Shown: one piece after another, positions 1 to 6,508 of the stretch | Layout: each line of letters starts with the position of its first letter | Numbering within the stretch: position 1 is the stretch's first letter | Source of the DNA: an uncultured Actinomycetes bacterium | Lineage (GTDB): Bacteria > Actinomycetota > Actinomycetes > Nanopelagicales > Nanopelagicaceae | Reading direction: 5' to 3' | DNA: 15,028 nucleotides | Assembly: GCA_903921405.1 (NCBI GenBank) | Contig: CAIXPV010000089.1 | Location: 1-15,028 of the forward strand | Translations under genes and position numbers: made by a program | The notes under the pieces: model-generated | Seen by the model: only the letters and a program-made list of their open reading frames with translations | Database searches by the model: none | What the model was told of the DNA's origin: nothing

Positions 1-4
1 AACT

Positions 5-76
5 TGGGGTATGGGGTAATTGGCAGCCCTGCTGATTCTGGTTCAGTAAGTCTAGGTTCGAGTCCTGGTACCCCAG
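5..76 (+). tRNA. tRNA-Gln (anticodon CTG)
   Basis: A full cloverleaf folds by eye. The acceptor arm TGGGGTA pairs with TACCCCA, the anticodon stem GCTGA pairs with TCAGT around the loop TTCTGGT (anticodon CTG), and the T arm carries GGTTCGAGTCC. The discriminator is G76. The bases that follow are CGA, so CCA is not encoded and must be added by the CCA-adding enzyme. It reads CAG glutamine codons and lies 52 nt before tRNA-Glu; the two are probably transcribed together. Confidence 0.95.
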
Positions 77-128
77 CGAACTACAACTTCATATGTTTTG
101 TCCTAGTACTACAAAGTTTTTAAGGCAC

Positions 129-201
129 GGCCCCGTCGTCTAGCGGCCTAGGACTCTGGCTTCTCAAGTCAGCTACGAGGGTTCGAATCCCTTCGGGGCT
201 A
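129..201 (+). tRNA. tRNA-Glu (anticodon CTC)
   Basis: The acceptor GGCCCCG pairs with CGGGGCT (one G-T pair at the outer end). The anticodon stem CTGGC/GTCAG closes the loop TTCTCAA, giving anticodon CTC, and the T arm is GGGTTCGAATCCC. The discriminator is A201 and no CCA is encoded. It decodes GAG. The next gene's ATG begins only 3 nt after the mature tRNA end, so the tRNA and the exporter gene must share a transcript unless a promoter lies inside the tRNA. Confidence 0.96.
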
Positions 202-204
202 CGC

Positions 205-840
205 ATGATTTCTTTATTGAAGGTCCTTCCGGCATTCATGGCAACTGCCTTTTTATTGGCAATGGTTCCAGGTCAAACCGCTGCCATGATGTTGCGCCAA
301 GCAATTGTTGGTGGAACTAAAGTCGCATTTACTACGCTGCTTGGGACCAGCGGTGCATTGGTTGTGTGGGGTGCGGCATCGTCCGTTGGTCTATCTCAGA
401 TATTTGCACATTCGCACGCTGCTTACACCGCACTTAAATATGCAGGCGTTGCATTCTTAACTATTTTGGCAATTCAAACTTTGTGGTCATTGCGCAAAGA
501 GTATGGAAGGTTTGATTACGATGGAACTGCAAAGACTGGTCTTGGGCCCGCTTTTCGTTTAGGTTTAATAACTAATTTAACAAATGTAAAAGCTGCAGTA
601 TTTGCAGTTGCTTTTGTTCCGCAATTCGTTCCAACAGATTTCAATTTAGGATGGGGAATATTTCTTCTCTCGATTGTTTGGGCGCTTACATCGGCCTCAT
701 GGTATGCATTTCTCATTAGTGTTATCGGGAGGGCCACCACTACTTTGGCCAAACCAAAGGTACGTCGACTACTTACCGCTTTTTCTTCTCTCGGCATTCT
801 CTTTTTGGCAGCAACTCTGTTGCTTACCTCACCACGGTAG
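205..840 (+). CDS. LysE/RhtB-family amino-acid exporter
   Basis: The 211-residue protein is an integral membrane protein with about six hydrophobic segments, the usual size for the LysE/RhtB family of amino-acid and metabolite exporters. The N-terminal pattern of a hydrophobic helix ending in a conserved P-G, here VPGQ at residues 21-24, followed by a gGtkvAfttLlGtsgA stretch, is the family hallmark (usually PGP rather than PGQ). The Asn-containing LITNLTNVKA segment near residues 120-129 matches the family's second conserved block. The ATG at 205 keeps the first helix at normal length and has no Shine-Dalgarno sequence, because the tRNA-Glu 3' end occupies that place. The next in-frame ATG (238) would cut the first helix and also lacks a ribosome site. 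The exported substrate cannot be told. A separate promoter follows before the next gene. Confidence 0.85.
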   Translation: MISLLKVLPAFMATAFLLAMVPGQTAAMMLRQAIVGGTKVAFTTLLGTSGALVVWGAASSVGLSQIFAHSHAAYTALKYAGVAFLTILAIQTLWSLRKEYGRFDYDGTAKTGLGPAFRLGLITNLTNVKAAVFAVAFVPQFVPTDFNLGWGIFLLSIVWALTSASWYAFLISVIGRATTTLAKPKVRRLLTAFSSLGILFLAATLLLTSPR

Positions 841-856
841 TACGACTGTGATGGCC

Positions 857-862
857 TAGACT
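857..862 (+). promoter_or_regulatory. -10 box of a leaderless promoter (CoA-transferase gene)
   Basis: TAGACT fits the actinobacterial -10 pattern TANNNT and ends 6 nt (TTCATT) before the ATG at 869. Transcription starting about 7 nt after the box would begin at the A of the ATG, giving a leaderless mRNA. There is no Shine-Dalgarno sequence before this start, which agrees. I see no convincing -35 box. Confidence 0.55.
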
Positions 863-868
863 TTCATT

Positions 869-2095
869 ATGCGAGTGATTAACACTGAACAGCTCAAGTC
901 GATACTTGCCAATCTGCCAAGTAATCCTCGAGTCATAGCTTCAGGTAATTTCTCTGCCCCACGTACTCTGCTAAAGATCGCCGATGAGGTAATTCCTGAG
1001 TTCAGGTTGCATATGCTCAACGCTCACGGTGATATTCCAGATCGTGATGGCATTACTTACGAAACCGCATTCGTTGGACCTGCAATGCGAAATCATCCAC
1101 GCCTTGAATATATTCCTTCACGGCTTTCTTTACTGCCAGTATTAATCCGTAACTTTTACCGCCCAGATGTAGTGTTTTTACATACCTCACAGCAGCGCTT
1201 TGACACTGTAAGTCTTGGAACGGAAGTTAATATTCTGCCGCGCTCGATAGAAACTGCAAGAGCGCATGGCGGACTTGTCATCGCACAATCTAATAAGCAG
1301 ATGCCATATACATACGGTGACGCACAGATTTATGACAGTGAGATCGACTATCTAGTTGAAGTTGATGAACCATTGCAGGAAAAACCGGCGACGCCAGTTA
1401 CTGATATTCAAGCCCAAATCGGCAGCCGAATCGCCAGTTTGATTGAGGATAATTCAACGTTGCAGTTGGGTATTGGGGGAGTACCTGATGCCGTACTCAT
1501 GGCACTTAAAGATCGTAAGGGTCTTCGTATTTGGACAGAGATGTTTTCCGATGGCGTTCTTGAACTAAGTAGAGCCGGAACTTTAGATGATGAAATATTA
1601 ATAACAGCCTCATTCATCTTCGGTACTAACGAGTTATACCAATGGTTAGATCTGAATAAGAAAGTCCGAATGCTTCGAACTGAGCGGACTAATGATCCAT
1701 CACAAATTGCACGCCAGGCGAAGATGACCTCGATTAATAGCGCATTAGAAGTGGATCTATTTGATCAAGCTAATGCCAGCCATGTACGAGGCAGAATTTA
1801 TAGTGGGTTCGGTGGCTCGACTGACTTTATCGTTGGCGCTTTACACAGCCGTGGAGGGCAGTCATTTGTGGCATTACCTTCATGGCATCCAAAAGCCAAT
1901 GTTTCAACGATTGTGCCCCGTTTGCAGAGCAATATCACGCACTTTCAGCACTCCTATGTCGTAACTGAGCAAGGTGTTGCAGCATGCTTTGGTCACTCAC
2001 AAAATGATCAAGCGATCAACATTATTCACAATGCCGCACATCCTGATGTTCGGGAAGAGTTAGTGGCACAAGCTAGTGAATTTGGTCTTATCTAG
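869..2095 (+). CDS. Acetyl-CoA hydrolase / 4-hydroxybutyrate-type CoA-transferase
   Basis: The 408-residue protein has the two-part layout of the acetyl-CoA hydrolase/transferase family. The N-terminal half has the family's FLHTS and conserved G-TEVNILPR blocks. The C-terminal half has TEMFSDGV at 223-230, whose Glu224 aligns with the catalytic Glu that forms the glutamyl-CoA thioester. It is followed by GFGGSTDFIVGA (313-324) and YVVTEQGVA (363-371), matching the family's G-DF--GA and VTE-GVA motifs. Such enzymes move CoA between acetyl-CoA and short acids such as butyrate, 4-hydroxybutyrate, propionate or succinate, or hydrolyse the thioester. They are cytosolic. The exact acid cannot be read from sequence. 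Its length is normal for the 4-hydroxybutyrate CoA-transferase branch. It has its own leaderless promoter 28 nt after the exporter gene. Its stop codon interlocks with that of the convergent gene. Confidence 0.85.
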   Translation: MRVINTEQLKSILANLPSNPRVIASGNFSAPRTLLKIADEVIPEFRLHMLNAHGDIPDRDGITYETAFVGPAMRNHPRLEYIPSRLSLLPVLIRNFYRPDVVFLHTSQQRFDTVSLGTEVNILPRSIETARAHGGLVIAQSNKQMPYTYGDAQIYDSEIDYLVEVDEPLQEKPATPVTDIQAQIGSRIASLIEDNSTLQLGIGGVPDAVLMALKDRKGLRIWTEMFSDGVLELSRAGTLDDEILITASFIFGTNELYQWLDLNKKVRMLRTERTNDPSQIARQAKMTSINSALEVDLFDQANASHVRGRIYSGFGGSTDFIVGALHSRGGQSFVALPSWHPKANVSTIVPRLQSNITHFQHSYVVTEQGVAACFGHSQNDQAINIIHNAAHPDVREELVAQASEFGLI

Positions 2096-2535
2096 CCCGC
2101 TAACTCAAGTGGCCAGGCATCACGCGGGGATGAGCTCAACGGCAAATTCTTTCCATCCTTAGTTTTCAGTGAAATAAAGGTCAGCACATCTTTACCGTTT
2201 AGAGTCTTGCTTTTGCTTAGTTGGATCTGCACATCGGCATAATAGATTTTGCCATCAGCACAATTTGGCGAACAATCATTGATTTGATATTTACCTGTTC
2301 CGGTTGCACCGCGCGCACTCCAAGTTTCCCACTCGATTCCACCAATAGCCACGCCTCCGTCAGCACAGAATTTAAGAACCGAAGTCGGCTTATAGTCGAT
2401 AATTCCGCAGTTAGTCACATAGGCCTGAGTTGTGATTGCGCGGTTAACAAAGATATAGCCACCAAAGCTAATACCCAGAATCGTAGCCAATGCAAGTATC
2501 CAACCCCTTGAATAGCGCATCTGTTTAAATTTCAT
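2092..2535 (-). CDS. Membrane-anchored extracytoplasmic Cys-rich protein, unknown function
   Basis: The 147-residue protein starts with a basic stretch (MKFKQMRYSRG) and one hydrophobic helix at about 12-30, then a hydrophilic domain that should lie outside the membrane. The domain has four cysteines (C43, C57, C88, C92), fitting two disulfides, with motifs TNCG, KFCADGG, a Trp-rich IEWETWSARGA block and CSPNCADGK. This C-ADG / W--W--A-G / C-P-C pattern resembles small hypothetical proteins of actinobacteria, but I know of no assigned function. The ATG at 2535 has a good ribosome site, AAGGTGGG, about 5 nt upstream inside the end of the kinase gene, which it overlaps by 11 nt, so the two are cotranscribed and probably translationally coupled. 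An uncleaved anchor is more likely than a signal peptide because no clear AXA site follows the helix. Confidence 0.75.
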   Translation of the reverse strand: MKFKQMRYSRGWILALATILGISFGGYIFVNRAITTQAYVTNCGIIDYKPTSVLKFCADGGVAIGGIEWETWSARGATGTGKYQINDCSPNCADGKIYYADVQIQLSKSKTLNGKDVLTFISLKTKDGKNLPLSSSPRDAWPLELAG

Positions 2536-3418
2536 GTGCCCACCTTAATAATGGTGGTGAATCATTGAGCATGTTTTCACCTATCCATGTGGCGCCATCC
2601 AAATTATCACCAAGGGCCTCTATGAATTTGGCATTGGGTATGGCTTGGGATACAAAACTTTCTATTGCTAAGGCATAGTTTCGATTACCAGATGGACCAC
2701 CGTGAATTGCAATCTGAGGTGATTGACTTAATGAACCGCCGGTTCCCAACCATGTCGCAATAACAGTATCTGCAAGTAGCCGTGCACCTTCATTCCTAAT
2801 CTTTATTGCCGATTGAATCTTTGCATCAGCAGCATCTAACAGAAGCTTTGCGGATTTGATTGCAAGAGTTGCAGCATCGGCTGCATTCTTAATCTCAAGT
2901 TCATCATAAGCAGCGACTTGTTTCGCAAACACCTCTAATAAGCCATCATCGATTCCACGGCCTTGACGAAAAGCCAAGGCCCGAGTTATTGCTAATTTAC
3001 CAAGCCAAAACCCTCCACCCTCATCACCAAAGGTGCTTCCTAAACCATCTCTATGCGCAAAGGCCCCATCTTTTCCACCTACCGAAACAACTCCACCACC
3101 AAGAGTTAAGACCACACCATTGATGCCTTGGAGTGCACCGAAATAGCCAGCCAAACCATCATCGATGAGTGCAACGTGCTTGGCAGAAAAAAACTCTGCG
3201 CACAGAGTCAAGTAATTGTAGGGCTCTGGTACAACTCCGTTAAAGCCAGTACACGATAGCGCGACGGTTTCAGCCGACAATTTCTCAATTGATGTAAAGA
3301 CTATGCGCAAAGACGTGAGCGGATCTTCACCCGATAATTTGCCACGGGGTGATGTGATGTTGTTATCACCCATACGAATACGGGTTCCTGACTGACCTAA
3401 GTCGACGCTAAGAACCAT
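2525..3418 (-). CDS. N-acetylglucosamine kinase-like protein (BadF/BadG/BcrA/BcrD ATPase family)
   Basis: The 297-residue protein has the ASKHA kinase fold. DLGQSGTR (6-13) is the first phosphate loop, DDG at 86-88 sits where NagK-type enzymes have the catalytic Asp, TLGGGVVSVGG (105-115) is the second phosphate loop, and GDEGGGFWLG (131-140) is the conserved block of the N-acetylglucosamine kinase branch. HGGPSGN (239-245) is the adenosine-site Gly pair. The expected reaction is ATP-dependent 6-phosphorylation of GlcNAc or a related sugar in the cytosol, from cell-wall recycling or scavenging. Length is normal. The start at 3418 is fixed by the DLG motif only a few residues later and by a leaderless -10 box just upstream. 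It is divergent from a SIS-domain enzyme that would act further along the same amino-sugar path, which supports the call. Exact sugar specificity is inferred. Confidence 0.8.
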   Translation of the reverse strand: MVLSVDLGQSGTRIRMGDNNITSPRGKLSGEDPLTSLRIVFTSIEKLSAETVALSCTGFNGVVPEPYNYLTLCAEFFSAKHVALIDDGLAGYFGALQGINGVVLTLGGGVVSVGGKDGAFAHRDGLGSTFGDEGGGFWLGKLAITRALAFRQGRGIDDGLLEVFAKQVAAYDELEIKNAADAATLAIKSAKLLLDAADAKIQSAIKIRNEGARLLADTVIATWLGTGGSLSQSPQIAIHGGPSGNRNYALAIESFVSQAIPNAKFIEALGDNLDGATWIGENMLNDSPPLLRWAHEI

Positions 3419-3425
3419 AGGATGA

Positions 3426-3431
3426 AGAATA
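3426..3431 (-). promoter_or_regulatory. -10 box of a leaderless promoter (sugar kinase gene)
   Basis: On the minus strand the sequence reads TATTCT, fitting TANNNT, followed by 7 nt (TCATCCT) and then the kinase ATG. No Shine-Dalgarno sequence is present. This predicts transcription starting at or next to the start codon. No clear -35 box. Confidence 0.55.
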
Positions 3432-3459
3432 GTTGAAAGCCTTGTGGGAAGATAGGCAC

Positions 3460-4494
3460 ATGAAGCAATTAGGTGTAGTTATGTCTTCGGAGATCGCAGA
3501 AACCCCTACGGTTTTCTCTAATATTTTGGGCGATTTATCGGCCTTTGATAGCGTGAAGAATGTCTTAACTGATGAAAAGATTCAATCGGTCCTGATTTTG
3601 GCACGCGGCACATCTGATAATGCCGCACATTATTTAAAATACTTAATTGAAACCCAGATCGGCTTACCTGTCGGACTCACATCTCCTTCATCTGTGACGG
3701 TCTACAACGCGCAACTTAAGTATGCAAATACCCTAGTGATTGCAATTAGTCAGAGCGGTCAATCTCCCGATTTAGTTCACTTTGCCACTGCTGCCCGCCA
3801 AGCAAGTGCCTACTTAATTGCCATGACTAATGATTCTGAGTCTCCCTTAGCAAAGATCGCACATAATCACTTTCCATTACTAGCAGGACCCGAGCTGGCA
3901 GTAGCTGCTACAAAGTCGTATAACGCACAACTCTTGATTTCATATCTTTTGGTATGCATGTGGTCGGGCAAGAAAGTCAATGCCGTCCAGATTATTAGTG
4001 AGGCAGCTCGAATCGCGGCAATGCCAGGCTTAGTTAATCAGGCAGTTGCTCATACACGCCGTGATCATGAGATCGTTTTATTAGGGCGTGGCTTTGCTTA
4101 CCCAAATGCACGAGAAGCGGCACTTAAAATTCAAGAGACGTGCAAAGTATCCGTACAGGGATTGTCGACTGCTGATTATCTGCATGGACCTATCTCAGCG
4201 CTCACTGAAGATACTCAGGTTTTTATCGTTGCCCCGAAACATTTGCCGACAGATTCAATCCTTGAGGCAACTACTAAAATTCGAAAGACAGCGAAACGTA
4301 TTTTTTGGATAGGAAATGGTGGAACTCCTGCGGGAGATGACATTGTTATAGCCGGCTCTAACTGTGACGATGAGATTACGTCAACCCTTGTCGATGCCAT
4401 TGTTTTGCAGCGCTTTGCCTTGGAGTTTGCCGTCGCTTCAGGCTTTGATCCAGATGCACCTGAAGGTTTATCTAAAGTAACACTCACGCACTAA
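3460..4494 (+). CDS. SIS-domain sugar-phosphate isomerase/deaminase (GlmS-like, NagB-II/AgaS type)
   Basis: The protein from the ATG at 3460 has 344 residues and two SIS domains, like the isomerase half of GlmS but without the glutaminase domain. The opening SSEIAETPTVF matches the EIaEqP start of this family. ILARGTSDNA (46-55) and ISQSGQSPD (96-104) form the first sugar-phosphate site. In the second half E219, K223 and E226 of EAALKIQET and H242 of LHGP correspond to the catalytic Glu, Lys and His region of GlmS. The C-terminus DPDAPEGLSKVTLT also fits. SQSG-SPD is typical of GlmS-like deaminases that convert glucosamine-6-P to fructose-6-P plus ammonia. The TTG at 3433 is an alternative start, but the ATG at 3460 has GGGAAG/AGG upstream and better matches family length. 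The divergent kinase suggests amino-sugar catabolism; galactosamine-6-P or another substrate is possible. Confidence 0.82.
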   Translation: MKQLGVVMSSEIAETPTVFSNILGDLSAFDSVKNVLTDEKIQSVLILARGTSDNAAHYLKYLIETQIGLPVGLTSPSSVTVYNAQLKYANTLVIAISQSGQSPDLVHFATAARQASAYLIAMTNDSESPLAKIAHNHFPLLAGPELAVAATKSYNAQLLISYLLVCMWSGKKVNAVQIISEAARIAAMPGLVNQAVAHTRRDHEIVLLGRGFAYPNAREAALKIQETCKVSVQGLSTADYLHGPISALTEDTQVFIVAPKHLPTDSILEATTKIRKTAKRIFWIGNGGTPAGDDIVIAGSNCDDEITSTLVDAIVLQRFALEFAVASGFDPDAPEGLSKVTLTH

Positions 4495-4515
4495 CTGCTT
4501 CACCAGGGAGACATC

Positions 4516-4866
4516 ATGGCTACAGTAAAGAAAGCAGTTGCAAAAAAAGCTCCAGCTACCGTTCAAGTGCGATCAGGTGTGGATTGGCAATCGCTGTACC
4601 TCTACGCGGTGTGCTTGATTACCTTGTTGATAGTTCTTTTCTCAGTCGTCTCGTTTGTGCATGGAATCTTAAATGCAGTTTTCCCAGATCCTGGCTACGT
4701 TGATTTAACCACGGGTGCTACGAAGGCAACAAAATTGGCACAAGCTCAGCAGGAGTCAAATAATCAACGTCAAGCTTTTAAAGGAATGTTCACATCTTTA
4801 ACTACAGCGTGCGTTGCCGCTCCGCTCTATCTTTATCACTGGAAGCAAACTAAGAAAACTAATTAA
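4516..4866 (+). CDS. Small two-helix membrane protein, unknown function
   Basis: The 116-residue protein has a Lys/Ala-rich basic N-terminal tail (MATVKKAVAKKAPAT), a strongly hydrophobic segment at about 27-50, a hydrophilic stretch rich in Thr, Gln and Asn at about 57-88, and a shorter hydrophobic segment near 92-107 before a basic end (HWKQTKKTN). By the positive-inside rule both ends should be in the cytoplasm with the middle outside. Start choice is supported by GGGAG about 6 nt upstream of the ATG. It follows the SIS gene by 21 nt and is likely in the same transcript. I do not recognise the family; it looks like a conserved hypothetical membrane protein of actinobacteria. Its stop codon interlocks with that of the convergent gene at 4863. 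Confidence 0.75.
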   Translation: MATVKKAVAKKAPATVQVRSGVDWQSLYLYAVCLITLLIVLFSVVSFVHGILNAVFPDPGYVDLTTGATKATKLAQAQQESNNQRQAFKGMFTSLTTACVAAPLYLYHWKQTKKTN

Positions 4867-5276
4867 CGCAACGCAGTCGGACGCATGTCTGCATCATTGA
4901 GTAAGTACCATTGAACATTATTCACTTGTTCTGGATGGTCAAGATCATCACCCATCCATGAATCAGTAGAACCAGCAAAGTTTTGGTTTCTCAATACATG
5001 ATGATGCAAGCCGTCGGCATGAATAAACCATTCTTCCCAAACTACAGGAGTAGTCGGTTTTTGTATTGGGTGTAAATGTAGGACTCCATCTGCAATGACT
5101 GAGTTATTCATCCATGTAAAACTAAGTCCGGAAAAAGGGGAGACTAGTGCCGTGGAATTCTTAATGGGATCTAAGAAATTTTCTGAATAGCTGATCCCCA
5201 ATTTTTGGCAGAATTCAGGTAGACCTAACTTGATCCACGCCTCAATGGTCTCTGTTTTCCACTGCGTGTTACCCAT
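4863..5276 (-). CDS. Hypothetical soluble protein, His/Trp-rich
   Basis: The 137-residue protein has no signal peptide or membrane segment. It is notably rich in Trp (W6, W14, W55, W80, W83 and more) and His, with clusters VLHLHPIQKP (65-74) and HADGLHHHVLR (86-96), and ends in a DxxxPxxLR tail. The clustered His residues could bind a metal, but no known motif is present and I do not assign a function. The start is well supported: GGGAGG lies 6 nt before the ATG on the minus strand. It stands alone between a convergent neighbour and the divergent ABC importer operon. Its upstream region carries the 36-bp inverted repeat, so control by the factor binding there is possible. Confidence 0.65.
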   Translation of the reverse strand: MGNTQWKTETIEAWIKLGLPEFCQKLGISYSENFLDPIKNSTALVSPFSGLSFTWMNNSVIADGVLHLHPIQKPTTPVVWEEWFIHADGLHHHVLRNQNFAGSTDSWMGDDLDHPEQVNNVQWYLLNDADMRPTALR

Positions 5277-5300
5277 TAGTACCCTCCCATGATCCAGCGC

Positions 5301-5336
5301 CTCGAGTTATATAACGAATTTGTTATAAAGCTCGAG
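5301..5336. repeat. 36-bp inverted repeat in the divergent promoter region
   Basis: Left arm CTCGAGTTATATAAC (5301-5315) and right arm GTTATAAAGCTCGAG (5322-5336) match at 13 of 15 positions around the 6-nt centre GAATTT. It lies between the divergent gene at 5276 and the importer promoter, ending 6 nt before the first candidate -35 box. It is not followed by a T run in either direction and neither gene ends here, so a dyad protein-binding site is more likely than a terminator. Its AT-rich inner part could also supply a -10 box (TATATA at 5308-5313, minus strand) for the 5276 gene. Confidence 0.7.
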
Positions 5337-5342
5337 CCTTGT

Positions 5343-5378
5343 TTGACTTGACGGCGCACGCTAGCACAACGATAGGGT
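5343..5378 (+). promoter_or_regulatory. Promoter of the sugar ABC importer operon
   Basis: Two overlapping -35 candidates, TTGACT (5343-5348) and TTGACG (5348-5353), precede a TANNNT box, TAGGGT (5373-5378). TTGACG with a 19-nt spacer is the better pair. The predicted start, about 5385, falls inside the palindrome at 5381-5396 and would leave a leader of about 70 nt with AAAGG before the ATG. An alternative box, TACTAT (5434-5439), would leave no room for the ribosome site. Confidence 0.5.
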
Positions 5379-5380
5379 TC

Positions 5381-5396
5381 GGGACAACGTTGTCTC
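5381..5396. promoter_or_regulatory. Palindromic operator, probable LacI-family site
   Basis: GACAACGTTGTC (5383-5394) is a perfect 12-bp palindrome with a central CG step, and the match extends to 16 bp with one mismatched pair. LacI-family repressors bind such CG-centred palindromes, inserting a hinge Leu at the central step. The site covers the predicted transcription start, so binding should block initiation. The operon's own last gene encodes a LacI-family regulator, the obvious candidate. Confidence 0.75.
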
Positions 5397-5409
5397 ATGT
5401 GTAAAAACG

Positions 5410-5428
5410 GGGACAAAATATTCGTCCC
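5410..5428 (+). promoter_or_regulatory. Small inverted repeat in the importer leader
   Basis: GGGAC (5410-5414) and GTCCC (5424-5428) flank a 9-nt AT-rich loop. In the transcript this is a 5-bp hairpin about 27 nt before the start codon. It could be a weak leader structure or a second, imperfect dyad (compare the GGGACAA shared with the upstream operator). It is too short to be a riboswitch. Confidence 0.35.
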
Positions 5429-5455
5429 TAACTTACTATCGAAAGGTAACCTTCA

Positions 5456-6448
5456 ATGAACTCTTTTAAGAAGCTAACTGCAGGTCTTGTTGCCGCAGGC
5501 GTTGCAGGAGCATTGCTCACTGGAACTGTAGTTGCGCCAGCACATGCAGCTAACAAGAAAATTGCGTTTGTCATGGGTGCAGAATCAGATCCATTTTTTC
5601 AGGCAATGAAAGTTGGCGCAGAGGCTGCAGCGAAAGCAAATAACGTTGATCTTATTTGGCAAGGAGATGCTTCCGAGTACTCTCCAGCAACACAAATTCC
5701 TGTCGTCGATGCAGTGCTCGCACAGAAGCCAGATGCACTTGTACTTATCCCTACAGATCCAACAGCGTTGCAACCTTCAGTAGCGAAGGCCAAGGCTCTT
5801 GGAATTCCTGTTATTAACGTGGACACACATGTTGGCGATCTAACTGATGTTCTTTCATTCATTACTGGCGACAATGCTGATGGTGGTGCTAAAGCCGCTG
5901 ATGCAATGGCTACCGCAATTGGTTGGAAAAAGGGTGGAAAGTACGAAGTTGTAGTTGGATTAACTTCTGCAACAGCAACAACTAACGTTGCTCGCCTTGA
6001 TGGATTCTCAAAGCGCATCCTTCGTAGCTACCCTGGAATCAAGATTGTTGATAAGGCGTACTCACAGTCACAGCCAGCAAAAGCAAATACAAACGTTTCT
6101 AACTGGCTTACAAAGTATCCAAAGCTCTCAGGTATCTTTGCAATCGATGGAACTAATGCTGCAGGTGCAGCAGCAGCACTTCAAGCAAAGGGTCTTACAG
6201 GCAAGGTTGCTCTGATTGGTTATGACGCTTATAAGGCAAACGTTGACTTGATTGCTAAGGGTGTATTTACTGCACTTATCGCACAGGATCCAGCTGCGGA
6301 AGCAAAGCTTGCTATTGAATATGCAGTGAAGTATTTGGCTAAGAAGTCAAAGTCAGGAATCAAGAAGAATGTTGTGATTCCTAACGTTGTATTGACTGCC
6401 AAAACATCTGCTGCCGATATAGCTAAGTACACTTACGTACAGAAGTAA
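5456..6448 (+). CDS. Sugar ABC transporter substrate-binding protein (ribose type, Peripla_BP_4)
   Basis: The 330-residue protein is a secreted type I binding protein of the carbohydrate uptake transporter-2 (ribose/xylose/fructose) class. Residues 1-31 are a signal peptide with basic start, hydrophobic core and an AHA-A cleavage site. The mature part opens with KKIAFVMGAESDPFFQAM, the family's first strand and ligand loop (DPFF 45-48). It continues with DALVLIPTDP, GIPVINVDTHV, SFITGDNADGG, FAIDGTNAAGAAAAL and VALIGYDA, all standard positions. The ligand cannot be read. There is no lipobox Cys and apparently no Cys at all, which is unusual for an actinobacterial binding protein; these are normally lipoproteins. 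AAAGG at 5442-5446 supports the start. It is first in the operon, under the palindromic operator, and separated from the permease gene by a strong hairpin. Confidence 0.9.
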   Translation: MNSFKKLTAGLVAAGVAGALLTGTVVAPAHAANKKIAFVMGAESDPFFQAMKVGAEAAAKANNVDLIWQGDASEYSPATQIPVVDAVLAQKPDALVLIPTDPTALQPSVAKAKALGIPVINVDTHVGDLTDVLSFITGDNADGGAKAADAMATAIGWKKGGKYEVVVGLTSATATTNVARLDGFSKRILRSYPGIKIVDKAYSQSQPAKANTNVSNWLTKYPKLSGIFAIDGTNAAGAAAALQAKGLTGKVALIGYDAYKANVDLIAKGVFTALIAQDPAAEAKLAIEYAVKYLAKKSKSGIKKNVVIPNVVLTAKTSAADIAKYTYVQK

Positions 6449-6508
6449 GCTTCACTGAGCACGTAGAGAAAGCCTTTATCTCTTTGAGAAACAAAGGTGT
6501 GGAATGGG

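Noticed and set aside
3433..3459. TTG start at 3433 for the SIS-domain gene
   Set aside because: It would overlap the kinase promoter region, has no ribosome site, and adds nine residues not matching the family. The ATG at 3460 has purine-rich sequence upstream.
5301..5336. The 36-bp inverted repeat as a bidirectional terminator
   Set aside because: Both flanking genes start, rather than end, next to it, and no T run follows either arm.
5385..5455. Riboswitch in the importer leader
   Set aside because: The leader of about 70 nt has only a 5-bp stem and no conserved riboswitch core that I can recognise; the palindromic operator already explains control.
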